From contig OY282374.1 in the NCBI GenBank assembly GCA_958295815.1, forward strand, positions 3,934,682-3,998,681: a stretch of 64,000 nucleotides of DNA, given 5' to 3'. This stretch comes from Candidatus Poribacteria bacterium (GTDB lineage: Bacteria > Poribacteria > WGA-4E > WGA-3G). The notes beneath the pieces were generated by a model. The model was not told the origin of the DNA. It made no database searches and worked only from the letters and a program-made list of their open reading frames with translations. Shown here piece by piece: positions 19,827 through 29,017 of the stretch; position 1 is the first letter of the stretch; each line of letters starts with the position of its first letter. A program made the position numbers and the translations under genes.

Positions 19827-20591
19827 CTAATCCGTTGGCGAATCAACAGTGTCTGCTACCCGATAAGAAAAGTTGTGTCCAAAGTAGAGATCTCTCGCGG
19901 TCTCATCGTTAATAAGTTCTGTAGGCGTTCCAGCGAGCGTAATTTTTCCATCAACAATAATATATGCCCTGTCAACGATGTCGAGAGTTTCAATGGCGTT
20001 GTGATCTGTAATAAGCACTCCAAGATTTCGGTCGCGCAAATGCGAAATGAGCTGCTTAATATCGGCAACAGCGATTGGATCTATCCCAGAAAGCGGCTCA
20101 TCAAGTAGAATGAAATCAGGCTGTGCAGCAAGTGCGCGTGCTATCTCGGCGCGACGACACTCACCACCTGAGAGCGTATATGCTTTGCGTTTTAAGAGAT
20201 CCGAAATACCGAGTTCGTCCGTTAGTTCATGAATACGGGGTTCACGTTCAGATTTTGGGACCCCTTGCGCTTCAAGAATCGCCTCAATATTCTGTTGCAC
20301 TGTCAATTTCCGGAAAATCGAGGTCTCTTGCGCAAGATAGCCAATACCGAGCCGAGCACGTTTGTACATCGGATAAAAGGTAATATCCTTATCGGCATAC
20401 ATGATTCTACCAGCATTAGGACGAATCAATCCGACTACCATGTAGAATGTTGTCGATTTTCCGGCACCGTTGGGACCTAAGAGCCCAACTATCTCACCCT
20501 GCTTTACCGACAAGCTCACTTCATTAACAACGATGGGTCCGCGGCGGGTATAACGTTTAACGAGTCTGTGTGTTTGGAGTTCTATAGCCAT
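19827..20591 (-). CDS. lptB: LPS export ABC transporter ATP-binding protein
   Basis: A 254-residue ATPase that powers LPS extraction from the inner membrane with LptF/LptG. Walker A GPNGAGKSTTFYM, the LptB-typical GYLAQETSIFRKLTV, signature LSGGECRRAEIARALA and Walker B FILLDEPLSGIDPIAV are visible; the C-terminal tail after the H-loop (LITDHN) is short as in LptB. The start at 20591 (MAIELQTHRLVKRY) fits the family; upstream in-frame codons to 20672 extend into a segment with no resemblance. lptF and lptG are not in the window. Confidence 0.92.
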   Translation of the reverse strand: MAIELQTHRLVKRYTRRGPIVVNEVSLSVKQGEIVGLLGPNGAGKSTTFYMVVGLIRPNAGRIMYADKDITFYPMYKRARLGIGYLAQETSIFRKLTVQQNIEAILEAQGVPKSEREPRIHELTDELGISDLLKRKAYTLSGGECRRAEIARALAAQPDFILLDEPLSGIDPIAVADIKQLISHLRDRNLGVLITDHNAIETLDIVDRAYIIVDGKITLAGTPTELINDETARDLYFGHNFSYRVADTVDSPTD

Positions 20592-20843
20592 GATTTTTAA
20601 CTTATGGTGCCTTCTACGCTTGACGCATTGGGTCAATCTAATGTAAGGCAAATTGTGCTTTATTAAGTACAATTTGGTTTCTAATTTTATTTTCCTCTCT
20701 CAAAGAGAATTATCCTACTCCGCTACATGAGAAGAAAAACCAATGAAATTTATATATAACCCTTTAAGACTCATGTAACGCATCTATTGTGGAAGCGTTG
20801 ACAAAAAAGAGTTTTCAGGTAGTACAAAATCCTTGGGATTGGC

Positions 20844-21806
20844 TTAATCGTTCTCGGATTCTTCCGACTCAGCGTCAGTCTCTGTACCATCGGAATTTTC
20901 AGGATCTGTATCAGTTTCTTCTCCCGGATTTGCGTCTTCAGCGTCTTCAGCATCTGCATCAGATTCCACTTCTGCGCTGTCATCTGCATCAGGCATCTCA
21001 GCGTCTGCGTCATTTTGCCCTTCGTCCTCCGCTTCCTCAGGAGCAGTTGTGGAAGTTTCGTCTTCACTAGTATTTGTGCTGCTTTCAGCCCCCTCCTCCG
21101 CCTCTGCTTCTATCGGCGCAGCTTGTGTAACGGTAACTTTAAACTTAACGCCACCTTCGCCGGTCTGCTTTCCGGTTGTTCTGTTAAAGGTGAAGAGCTT
21201 GGTTTCGAGCCGATCCTTGTTTTGTAAGACTACGACGTTTTCCTTAAGAATAACAGTATTTGTCAGGTTGTTCATGATCGCATGATCACAGGTAGCAAAG
21301 ATATCTTGATCCCGTATCTCTACATTGCCCACAGCAATAACTTCCGTGGTCGTCCCAGTTTCCAGATCACTCATGAGGGTTATCTTATCAGCATTAAGGA
21401 ACCCGATTTCAATTCCTTGCTCATCATGCCGTACTGTCTTGGCTTCGTCAATAAGAATCGTTATGCCGTCCTTCTCATATCGCTCCATTCTTTTTGAGGT
21501 CCCGGTAATTGTTTCTTTAGTCGGTTCGATGGCACTGCCGTCATTATCGGAACTCACTTCATCCGCATTTTCAACAGTCTCTGTCTCTTGAGTCTTGTTC
21601 TCTGTAGCCGATGCTACACCATTGGCGGTTGCAGGAGAGGTTTCCGTTTTCGTGTCCTCTGCATTAAGGATTAAGGGAGTGATACATATAAAGAGTAATA
21701 GGATGCCGGTATAAACACAAAAATCATACAATTTACGAATGTGAAATCGGTGTTCATGTCTATTCCGGCGCAATAGGGGTTTTATAATTTTCATCTGCTT
21801 TCTCAT
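20844..21806 (-). CDS. lptA: LptA/OstA-like periplasmic LPS transport protein with long acidic tail
   Basis: A 320-residue protein with a basic N terminus and hydrophobic signal at about 31-48 (VYTGILLLFICITPLILNAE). An acidic low-complexity linker (50-100) leads into the OstA/LptA beta-jellyroll at about 105-225, seen as alternating strands such as ITILIDEAKTV, GIEIGFLNADKITLM and TTTEVIAVGNVEIRDQDIFA. The last 90 residues are almost entirely Glu, Asp, Ala, Ser and Thr. Classical LptA is about 185 residues, so both acidic segments are additions. The start overlaps the lptC stop by 47 bases; ATG at 21794 is an alternative. Order lptC-lptA-lptB supports the call. Confidence 0.8.
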   Translation of the reverse strand: MRKQMKIIKPLLRRNRHEHRFHIRKLYDFCVYTGILLLFICITPLILNAEDTKTETSPATANGVASATENKTQETETVENADEVSSDNDGSAIEPTKETITGTSKRMERYEKDGITILIDEAKTVRHDEQGIEIGFLNADKITLMSDLETGTTTEVIAVGNVEIRDQDIFATCDHAIMNNLTNTVILKENVVVLQNKDRLETKLFTFNRTTGKQTGEGGVKFKVTVTQAAPIEAEAEEGAESSTNTSEDETSTTAPEEAEDEGQNDADAEMPDADDSAEVESDADAEDAEDANPGEETDTDPENSDGTETDAESEESEND

Positions 21807-22326
21807 CTTTTGAGTAAAGTTTAAATCGGTTGTTTTTCATTTCTATCGTCTCAAGCGTCGGATCCGCATACATTTGGGTTCCGACCCAGGTGGAATCCCC
21901 ACGGACAAGTGTAGCTTCGTCAGGGACGTATATCCTGCCCAATCGGTTCTGCCAATGCAGTAAGTCAGCATATAATCTGCCGTCCTTACTCACACCAACA
22001 ACATTTCCAGAAAGGTGGAGATTGTCTTTCTCACTACCCGTAAGAAATTGCTTACCTTTTTCACTATTCAAAGTGAGCGTAACAACTCCATCTTCAAAAA
22101 TCTCAACAGTCGGGTTTTCCACTGCAACATAATCCCCATGGAATGTTGAAGTATCCCCGACAAGTGTCCATTTGACGATACCTGCTTCAGTATGTTGTGT
22201 AGAGAACCGCTCCAGTTCCTGTGTCGGGACTGCTTCTGCAGATTCATCAGTTGCACCAACCGGGGTTTCTGAGCTTTTACAACAAGTTAGGCAGAGAATC
22301 AAGCAAAGGGACAGCCACGCGAACAT
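21760..22326 (-). CDS. lptC: LptC-like LPS export lipoprotein
   Basis: A 188-residue protein starting MFAWLSLCLILCLTCCKSSE, a lipoprotein signal with the modified cysteine in LTCC. The rest is a single LptC-type beta-jellyroll (DTSTFHGDYVAVENPTVEIF, GVVTLTLNSEKGKQFL, LLHWQNRLGRIYVPDE). LptC bridges LptBFG and LptA in the periplasm. Most LptC proteins are membrane-anchored by a helix, so the lipoprotein signal is a variant also seen in other phyla. The start at 22326 lies four bases after the acyltransferase stop; a longer frame to 22434 would bury the signal peptide. Confidence 0.75.
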   Translation of the reverse strand: MFAWLSLCLILCLTCCKSSETPVGATDESAEAVPTQELERFSTQHTEAGIVKWTLVGDTSTFHGDYVAVENPTVEIFEDGVVTLTLNSEKGKQFLTGSEKDNLHLSGNVVGVSKDGRLYADLLHWQNRLGRIYVPDEATLVRGDSTWVGTQMYADPTLETIEMKNNRFKLYSKDEKADENYKTPIAPE

Positions 22327-22330
22327 AAAA

Positions 22331-23203
22331 CTAAGGTTGTGTTTTCCACCGTCTATGCATCCAAATCCACTGCGTTGGGTATCGTCGAATGTAGGATTCG
22401 ATAATTTTTGTGAATTTCTGTGTATTGATAACAAGATCTTTCTCTTTTACATCTGTCCGCTGTAACGCCAAGGGCGGTTCAATAATAGCGCGATGCGAGC
22501 CATCGGGTTGGCGGACAATAAACGTTGGTAGTATTGCCGCCCCTGTTTTGAGAGCGATAGCGACAGGACTATACGGCGTATAGGCAGGTTTACCGAAGAA
22601 ATCGACGAAAACCCCACTTACACGTGTGTCTACATCAGCAACAATGCCAAGCAGCTCATTGCGTTTAAGGCATCGAAGCGCGTGCCGAATTCCGGTATCC
22701 CGGTCGATAGTAGCATATCCTGCTTGCTCTCGATAACTTGAAACCAAGGCGTTTAATCGGGGAGAACGTAATGTGCGAACAATAGGTGTCAGCGGAGCAA
22801 TTGTAGCAGAAATACTAGCTGCCAGCAGTTCCCAATTCCCGAAATGCCCCGTTAGAATGATTGCGCCTTTCCCTTCTGCGAGTGCTTGTTCTGCATGCTG
22901 AATGCCTTCAAAACGGACATACTGCTGAATGTGTTTTGAATTCATGCGTGGAAATTGCATAAATTCTAACACAGTTTTACCTAAATTTTCAAAGCACTGC
23001 TTCACTATCGCTCTAATCCGGCACTCATCCGAAAGGTTCAAGCTGCCCCCTAATTGCTGACATGCCAATTCTCTTTGCTGTGGCGCAAGCCAGAATATAA
23101 GAGCACCTAACCGACCACCGATAGCTAACGCCATTGGACGTGACAGTCGAGATACGAAGAACCCGATTAATTTGGCGGTAAACCCGTAACACCAATCCTT
23201 CAT
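22331..23203 (-). CDS. Lysophospholipid/lipid A acyltransferase, LpxL/HtrB type
   Basis: A 290-residue membrane-associated acyltransferase. The HX4E catalytic motif appears in LTGHFGNWELLAAS, followed by FVDFFGKPAYTPYSPVAIA, typical of LpxL/LpxM/HtrB proteins that add secondary acyl chains to lipid A. An N-terminal hydrophobic segment anchors it. It is the first gene of the lpt cluster, consistent with a lipid A role. ATG at 23203 is chosen over TTG at 23224 because a -10 box covers the latter; the resulting leader would be only a few bases. Confidence 0.82.
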   Translation of the reverse strand: MKDWCYGFTAKLIGFFVSRLSRPMALAIGGRLGALIFWLAPQQRELACQQLGGSLNLSDECRIRAIVKQCFENLGKTVLEFMQFPRMNSKHIQQYVRFEGIQHAEQALAEGKGAIILTGHFGNWELLAASISATIAPLTPIVRTLRSPRLNALVSSYREQAGYATIDRDTGIRHALRCLKRNELLGIVADVDTRVSGVFVDFFGKPAYTPYSPVAIALKTGAAILPTFIVRQPDGSHRAIIEPPLALQRTDVKEKDLVINTQKFTKIIESYIRRYPTQWIWMHRRWKTQP

Positions 23204-23213
23204 TTTAATTAAT

Positions 23214-23242
23214 AGTATACTCAATTCTTACTAAAATTACAA
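23214..23242 (-). promoter_or_regulatory. Promoter of the lpxL-lpt-rpoN cluster
   Basis: On the minus strand TTGTAA (23242-23237) and TATACT (23219-23214) are 17 bases apart. The -10 box ends eleven bases before the ATG at 23203, implying a near-leaderless transcript if used. Confidence 0.45.
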
Positions 23243-23439
23243 AGAAATTTTGTAATACAAACACAAATTCTACCGCATACAGGCAGATTTTCACGACCTA
23301 TTAGAACTGACATGTGCAGTTTTGAAGACCAGTGTTTCTTTTCTCTTCAACTTTAGTTATGAACAGTTTTGGTTCTCTTCAAAAAAACAGGGATAATTTT
23401 GAAACCTGAAAACCAAATAGACCTACTAAAAAATAGGAC

Positions 23440-23468
23440 TTGATTTTCATGCTAATTACGAGTAGACT
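23440..23468 (+). promoter_or_regulatory. Promoter of the MATE transporter gene
   Basis: TTGATT at 23440-23445 and TAGACT at 23463-23468 with a 17-base spacer, about 30 bases before the ATG at 23497. It is divergent from the lpx/lpt promoter; the 290 bases between the two genes are otherwise AT-rich with no other feature seen. Confidence 0.45.
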
Positions 23469-23496
23469 CTAAAGCAGATACAGAACGGAAACCTCT

Positions 23497-24822
23497 ATGC
23501 ACACCCCTGAGAACATCAATAAGCAGATTGTCAATCTTGCGATTCCAAACATTATTAGCAACTTTTCTGTCCCTCTTTTAGGTGCAGTGGATACCGCTTT
23601 GATGGGACGCTTAGAGTCCGAACACTACCTTGGTGCAGTCGGTATTGGTGGTATTATCTTCAGTTTTATCTATTGGGGATTCGGTTTTCTTAGAATGGCT
23701 ACAACGGGGTTGACCGCACAAGCTTTCGGAGAAAACGATATTCCAGAATGCGGACGCTTACTTTTGCGAGCAACATGCATAGGTATTATCGCCAGTCTTT
23801 TCCTTTTCGGCTTTCAGTGGCAGTTCGCTAATGTTAGTTTCCATCTTATTAACGCCAGTCCGGAAGTTGAAGATCTCGCCCGGACTTATTTTCATATCCG
23901 TATCTCTGCCGCCCCGGCGACGTTGTGCCTACACGCCTTCCACGGCGTTTTTTTGGGCTTACAAAATGCGCACTACCCGATGCTGTTGACGGTTGTGGTG
24001 AATCTCGTCAACATTGTCTTAAATCTGATATTTGTGCAGACGCTGGGGATGAAGGTAGAGGGGGTCGCTTTAGCGACTGTCATCGCGCAATATATTGGGT
24101 TACTTTTAGCGATCCTACTTTTTTGGAGACGCTACAGGAGCATTTTGAGAGTATGGGATTTCCGAGAGGTTTTGGTATTTTCCAAACTCAAACGGTTTCT
24201 CAGTATTAGTGGGGACATCTTCATCAGGACGTGTTGTTTGGTATTTAGCCACGCCTTTTTCATGTCGAAATCCGCTGCTCTGGGTGATACCTTTCTTGCG
24301 ATCAACACGATTCTACTGCAGTTTGTTAACATCCTATCCTATGCGATTGATGGATTTGCCTTTGCGGCGGAGAGCCTGATCGGTAAATACAAAGGTGCTC
24401 AAGATATGCCGAATCTCAAAAGAACAACGCGTCGAGTCTTTTTCTGGGCATTTCTGTTCGGCGGTGTGATTATGTTAATGTTCCTGGTCTCTGGAGAAGG
24501 GCTGCTGCATCTCTTTACAAATCAGATGCCCCTTATTGAAGGTGCAAAACCTTATCTTATCTGGATAATCGTCGCCCCTGTTATCAATGTCGCCGCCTAC
24601 ATTTGGGATGGGATCTTTCTGGGTGCAACCGCATCCAAGGCGTTGCGAAATTCTGTGATTGTATCAACCGGACTCTTTTTGAGTTCGATATATCTGCTGA
24701 TGCCTCTTGGCAACCACGGGTTGTGGGGTGCATTGACACTGCTTCTGGTTAGCCGCGGTGTGTCGCTGACGGTGCTGGCACCGAAATACCTCTTTAGGTT
24801 AGACGCCACCGAAAAAACTTGA
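23497..24822 (+). CDS. MATE family efflux transporter (DinF-like)
   Basis: A 441-residue protein with about twelve transmembrane helices in two homologous halves. The opening INKQIVNLAIPNIISNFSVP followed by LLGAVDTALMGRLESEHYLG is the typical MATE first-helix pattern, and TTGLTAQAFGENDIPE matches the conserved cytoplasmic loop. MATE proteins export organic cations or toxins in exchange for sodium or protons; this subgroup resembles DinF/NorM-like proteins of unknown substrate. It is followed 63 bases later by a sugar epimerase gene that has its own possible promoter. Confidence 0.88.
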   Translation: MHTPENINKQIVNLAIPNIISNFSVPLLGAVDTALMGRLESEHYLGAVGIGGIIFSFIYWGFGFLRMATTGLTAQAFGENDIPECGRLLLRATCIGIIASLFLFGFQWQFANVSFHLINASPEVEDLARTYFHIRISAAPATLCLHAFHGVFLGLQNAHYPMLLTVVVNLVNIVLNLIFVQTLGMKVEGVALATVIAQYIGLLLAILLFWRRYRSILRVWDFREVLVFSKLKRFLSISGDIFIRTCCLVFSHAFFMSKSAALGDTFLAINTILLQFVNILSYAIDGFAFAAESLIGKYKGAQDMPNLKRTTRRVFFWAFLFGGVIMLMFLVSGEGLLHLFTNQMPLIEGAKPYLIWIIVAPVINVAAYIWDGIFLGATASKALRNSVIVSTGLFLSSIYLLMPLGNHGLWGALTLLLVSRGVSLTVLAPKYLFRLDATEKT

Positions 24823-24848
24823 AAACGCTTTGCGATTCGTGCTAAACT
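24819..24848 (+). promoter_or_regulatory. Possible promoter of the sugar epimerase gene
   Basis: TTGAAA at 24819-24824 and TAAACT at 24843-24848, 18 bases apart, with TGC just before the -10 box as an extended element. The -35 box overlaps the MATE stop codon. Confidence 0.3.
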
Positions 24849-24884
24849 AAAAAATATTACACACTATAAGGAGAACAATATATA

Positions 24885-25736
24885 ATGCCAAAATTTGGTG
24901 TAAATTTATTACTCTGGGCAGATAAGTTTGACAGAGAAACTGCAGATCTAATCCCTAAAGTTGCTGATATGGGTTTTGATGGCGTTGAAATCCCTATCTT
25001 TGATCCAGATACCGTGGATATCCCTTATACCCAAGCACTACTGAAGGACACCGGTTTGGAACCCATCGGTTGTAATATCATGGGACCGGATAGGAATCCG
25101 ATTGACGAGGATCCCGCGATTCGCGAAACCGGGAAAGTTTACCTCAAACGTGCAATCGAAATTATTGCCGAATTAGGCGGAGATACGTTCGTTGGTCCTA
25201 TGTACAGCGCAGTCGGTAAACTCGTCGGTAGAGGCAGAAACCAACAAGAATGGGACTGGTGCGTTGAAGGGCTCCAAGAAATCTCCGAATTCGCAGGACA
25301 GCAGGGGGTTACACTCGCTAGTGAACCGCTCAATCGGTTTGAAACCTATTTCGTCAACATAGCTGAAGATGCTGTTAAACTTTGTCAAGCGGTGGATAGT
25401 CCATACTTCAAGGTACACCTCGACACATTCCACATGAACATAGAGGAAAAAAATCAAGCAGAAGCAATTATCGCGACTGGCGATTACTTGCATCACGTTC
25501 ATTGTTGTGAAAACGACCGCGGCACCCCGGGCACTGGACCAGTGGATTGGGATGGCGTGTTCGGTGCACTCGCTAAAGTAAACTACGACAGATGGCTTGT
25601 GATTGAATCCTTCACGCCAGCAGTCAAGGAAATTGCCGCCGCTACGTGTATCTGGCGCGACATCGCACCGAGTGCTGAAAGCCTCGCGACAGACGGACTC
25701 GCGTTTCTTAAAGAGAAAGCATCTCAGTACCTGTAG
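24885..25736 (+). CDS. Sugar phosphate isomerase/epimerase, tagatose/psicose 3-epimerase type
   Basis: A 283-residue xylose-isomerase-like TIM barrel. Metal-ligand positions are recognisable: Glu in TLASEPLNRFE, Asp/His in KVHLDTFHMNIEE, His in YLHHVHCCENDRG and the final Glu in WLVIESF. The GxGxVDWDGVF segment (GTGPVDWDGVFGALA) is typical of D-tagatose/D-psicose 3-epimerases and related keto-sugar epimerases. The real substrate cannot be fixed from sequence. AAGGAG lies upstream of the ATG. Confidence 0.82.
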   Translation: MPKFGVNLLLWADKFDRETADLIPKVADMGFDGVEIPIFDPDTVDIPYTQALLKDTGLEPIGCNIMGPDRNPIDEDPAIRETGKVYLKRAIEIIAELGGDTFVGPMYSAVGKLVGRGRNQQEWDWCVEGLQEISEFAGQQGVTLASEPLNRFETYFVNIAEDAVKLCQAVDSPYFKVHLDTFHMNIEEKNQAEAIIATGDYLHHVHCCENDRGTPGTGPVDWDGVFGALAKVNYDRWLVIESFTPAVKEIAAATCIWRDIAPSAESLATDGLAFLKEKASQYL

Positions 25737-25749
25737 GGTTCTTTATATT

Positions 25750-25868
25750 TATAGTAAATCCCATAAATAAATAGACATTATTCATACACATGAGATCTGC
25801 TCTTTGTAGGAGGGGTTTGTAACCCCGACGCTTTACAAGTGTCCATGTAATTGTAGGTTTTACTATAG
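25750..25868. repeat. MITE-like element with terminal inverted repeats
   Basis: The left end (TATAGTAAATCC at 25750-25761) and the right end (reverse complement CTATAGTAAAACC, at 25856-25868) are inverted copies, and similarity continues loosely inward to a GACA motif on both sides (about 25774 and 25842). There is no reading frame inside. The centre holds the palindrome GGGGTT-TGT-AACCCC at 25812-25826. The element fills most of the gap between the epimerase and the M28 peptidase. A third copy of the end motif is at 48999. Confidence 0.6.
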
Positions 25869-25894
25869 TTATACCAAAAATTGGAGGGATTGAG

Positions 25895-28855
25895 ATGCAT
25901 TGCATCAAATCAATGGGTCTGTTCTGTGCAATACTCTTTGCTATTTTCCTAACGGGTGATGTCGTCGCACAGCACGATGCGTCAAACGAAATAGAGACTA
26001 ATCCTGCTGAGGAATCACAATTTCTCAGCAATACCCGACAACTTACATACGACGGGAAACGTGCTGGAGAAGGCTATTTTTCCGATGATGGCAACGCCCT
26101 CATCTTCCAAAGTGAACGTGAACCGAACAACCCTTTTTATCAAATCTACCTTTTAAACCTGCTAACAGGGGATACACATCGCGTCTCACCGGGTATTGGC
26201 AAGACGACTTGCGCCTTCTTTCGTCCGGGAACCGATGAGGTGCTTTATGCCTCGACCCATCACGACGTTTTTGCGAAAGCAAAACAGGAAGAAGAACTGA
26301 AATTTCGAGCATCGGGAAAAGAACGTCGCTATAGCTGGGATTACGACGAGGCGATGGATATTTTCTCAGCAAACCGTGATGGCAGCAATCTCAAGCAGCT
26401 GACAGACGCGCCCGGCTACGACGCGGAAGCCTCATATTCGCCTGATGGTAAACACATTGTTTTCTGCTCACTGAGGGACGCATACCCTAAAAGCCAACTC
26501 TCTCCAAAAGAACTCAAACAACTGGAAATGGACCCCGCCTATTTCGGCGAAATTTATATCATGGATGCCGATGGATCGAATCAGATACGCCTGACAGACT
26601 CACCCGGATACGATGGCGGTCCCTTCTTTACACCCGATGGACAACACATCGTCTGGCGGCACTTTACAACCGACGGAAGCCAAGCGGATATCTACACAAT
26701 GCGTATAGATGGTTCAAATGTCCGACGGTTGACCGATTTCGACAGCATGTCATGGGCACCCTATTTCCATCCGAGCGGTGCCTACGTTATCTTCGCTTCC
26801 AACAAACTTGGATTTTCTAATTTTGAATTATATCTTGTTGACGCAAGAGGTAGGCATCAACCGGTTCGCGTCACGACAACCGATGGATTTGATGGACTGC
26901 CTGTCTTTTCACCTGATGGAAATCGCCTGTGTTGGACCTCTAATAGAAACAGCCAGGAAGTTTCGCAGCTTTATCTTGCAGATTGGAATCACGAAGCCGC
27001 ACTGAAGGCAATCACTACAGCACCAAGAAGCCAAAATCCACCGGTGCATCCAATAGGACGGGTTTCCGATTCTTACAATAAAACGAAACCGAGCATCCGG
27101 CAGCACGTCGAATTCCTTGCTGATGACGCATTGGAAGGCAGAATGACAGGTTCAGAAGGGGCGAAACGCGCAGCAGAGCATATCGCTGCTCAATTTGCGC
27201 AACTGAATCTCGAGTCTATCGGCGATGAACAGCATTACTTTCAAACGTTTGAGTTCACCGCGGGTAGACGGATTATATCGGAAGAGAACCGATTCCATAT
27301 CACACGCCAGATGCATGGCTCCGAGCAAGTGATGGAATTCAGTGTGGAGCAAGATTTCCAGCCGCTCTCTTTCTCCCGTAACGGTGTTGTTGAGGGTGAA
27401 GTGGTTTTTGCTGGATATGGATTATCTGTTCCTGGCGAGCTTGGCGAAGGATATGACGCGTATGCAGGGCTGGATGTGAAAGATAAAATCGTTGTCGCGC
27501 TCCGATATGTTCCCGAAGGGGTTGAGCCAGAACGTCGTCAGCAATTAAATCGATATGCAGGACTCCGCTATAAGGCGATGCAGGCGCGGGAACAGGGGGC
27601 AAAGGCGTTCTTGGTCGTTGCGGGTCCGAATTCACCAAATGCGGGCAAGTTGATTCCACTTGATTTCGACAGCAGCCTCGCAGATTCCGGTATTGTAACA
27701 GCATCAATAAGCGATACTGTCGCGAACGCACTTTTTGCGACATCTGGCAAGGACCTGAAAGAGGTTCAGTCTGGGCTTGATGTGGAAAATCCTCATTTCC
27801 TCGGACAGTTCCCGTTGCCCGGTGTTACAGTCAAAATCGTCGTCTCAATCGAAAAAGTTAAGAAAACGGATCAGAATGTTGTCGCGCTATTGCCACCTCC
27901 TGAATTAACAGACGAAACTGAGTACGTCATTGTCGGTGCACACTATGACCACATCGGTTACGGTGAAATCGGTTCACTCGCACGGAAAGGTGAGGAGGGA
28001 CAGATCCACAACGGTGCAGATGACAACGCCTCTGGCACCGCTGTTGTATTAGATTTGGCAGGGACACTCAGCACTGCTTATCAAGAACACCGCGAAAAGT
28101 TTAAAAGAGGTGTTATTTTCGCGCTCTGGTCAGGAGAGGAACTCGGACTCATTGGTTCTACCCACTTTGTAAACCACCCTATCGTTCCCTTAGAGAAAGT
28201 AGCAGCGTATATCAACTTTGATATGGTCGGACGCCTCCGTGAGAACAAACTGATCTTGCAAGGTGTTGGCTCATCGTCTGTGTGGACGAAACTCATCGAA
28301 AAACGGAATATTCCTATCGGTTTTAACTTGGCGCTACAAACAGATCCATATCTACCGACAGATGTGACTGCCTTCTATCCGAAAGAGGTACCGGTACTGA
28401 GTTTCTTCACCGGCGGTCACGAAGACTATAACCGTCCAACGGATGACATAGAAACCCTCAATTATGATGGAATTGAACGGATTTCCCGATTGGCACACGG
28501 TATCGTTTTAGACTTAACCAGTGCCGTTGAACGTCCAGCGTACGTCCGAGTTGAAAGGAGTCAATCAGAAGAGGGTAGTCGCGACACGCTGCGTGCGTAT
28601 CTTGGCACAATCCCTGACTATACAACAGAAGGGACGGGGGTCAAACTCTCAGGTGTTCGCGCCGGTGGTCCCGCCGATAAAGCCGGTTTAAAGGGTGGAG
28701 ATGTTATCGTTGAATTTGGCGGACAAGAAATTACTAATATCTACGACTATACTTATGCGCTTGATGCAGTGAAGATCGGCGAACCCATCGAAGTTGTTGT
28801 ACTACGAGATGGAAAACGGGTAAAGTTGACGGTCACACCTGAAGCACGAAATTAA
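25895..28855 (+). CDS. Exported TolB-like propeller / M28 aminopeptidase / PDZ fusion
   Basis: A 986-residue exported protein with a signal peptide in the first 26 residues. Residues about 45-370 are WD40-like PD40/TolB repeats (repeated YSPDGKHIVF, FTPDGQHIVW, FSPDGNRLCW). From about 400 an M28 metallopeptidase follows with an inserted PA-like domain; its zinc ligands show in VGAHYDHIGYG, NGADDNASGT, LWSGEELGLIG, NFDMVGRL and FTGGHEDYN. The C-terminal 90 residues are a PDZ domain (LSGVRAGGPADKAGLKGGDV). It probably removes N-terminal amino acids from peptides outside the cytoplasm. GGAGGG precedes the ATG by six bases. Confidence 0.9.
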   Translation: MHCIKSMGLFCAILFAIFLTGDVVAQHDASNEIETNPAEESQFLSNTRQLTYDGKRAGEGYFSDDGNALIFQSEREPNNPFYQIYLLNLLTGDTHRVSPGIGKTTCAFFRPGTDEVLYASTHHDVFAKAKQEEELKFRASGKERRYSWDYDEAMDIFSANRDGSNLKQLTDAPGYDAEASYSPDGKHIVFCSLRDAYPKSQLSPKELKQLEMDPAYFGEIYIMDADGSNQIRLTDSPGYDGGPFFTPDGQHIVWRHFTTDGSQADIYTMRIDGSNVRRLTDFDSMSWAPYFHPSGAYVIFASNKLGFSNFELYLVDARGRHQPVRVTTTDGFDGLPVFSPDGNRLCWTSNRNSQEVSQLYLADWNHEAALKAITTAPRSQNPPVHPIGRVSDSYNKTKPSIRQHVEFLADDALEGRMTGSEGAKRAAEHIAAQFAQLNLESIGDEQHYFQTFEFTAGRRIISEENRFHITRQMHGSEQVMEFSVEQDFQPLSFSRNGVVEGEVVFAGYGLSVPGELGEGYDAYAGLDVKDKIVVALRYVPEGVEPERRQQLNRYAGLRYKAMQAREQGAKAFLVVAGPNSPNAGKLIPLDFDSSLADSGIVTASISDTVANALFATSGKDLKEVQSGLDVENPHFLGQFPLPGVTVKIVVSIEKVKKTDQNVVALLPPPELTDETEYVIVGAHYDHIGYGEIGSLARKGEEGQIHNGADDNASGTAVVLDLAGTLSTAYQEHREKFKRGVIFALWSGEELGLIGSTHFVNHPIVPLEKVAAYINFDMVGRLRENKLILQGVGSSSVWTKLIEKRNIPIGFNLALQTDPYLPTDVTAFYPKEVPVLSFFTGGHEDYNRPTDDIETLNYDGIERISRLAHGIVLDLTSAVERPAYVRVERSQSEEGSRDTLRAYLGTIPDYTTEGTGVKLSGVRAGGPADKAGLKGGDVIVEFGGQEITNIYDYTYALDAVKIGEPIEVVVLRDGKRVKLTVTPEARN

Positions 28856-28978
28856 TTTTCACTGAAATACTACCTTAATCATATCGTTTTATGTTGGTAA
28901 AATTTAACTGAAATTTATCGTTAGACAAGGTCCATGTCCCTTAGCTCATACAATCATTTATGAGAGCATATATATTGT

Positions 28979-28991
28979 TACGAACATGATA
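28979..28991. promoter_or_regulatory. 13-base motif shared with the next binding-protein gene
   Basis: TACGAACATGATA lies 26 bases before the ATG at 29018. The same 13 bases recur at 30515-30527, 40 bases before the ATG at 30568. Could be a common operator or a remnant of duplication. Confidence 0.35.
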
Positions 28992-29017
28992 TATACTGAC
29001 TACTAACGGAGATACTC

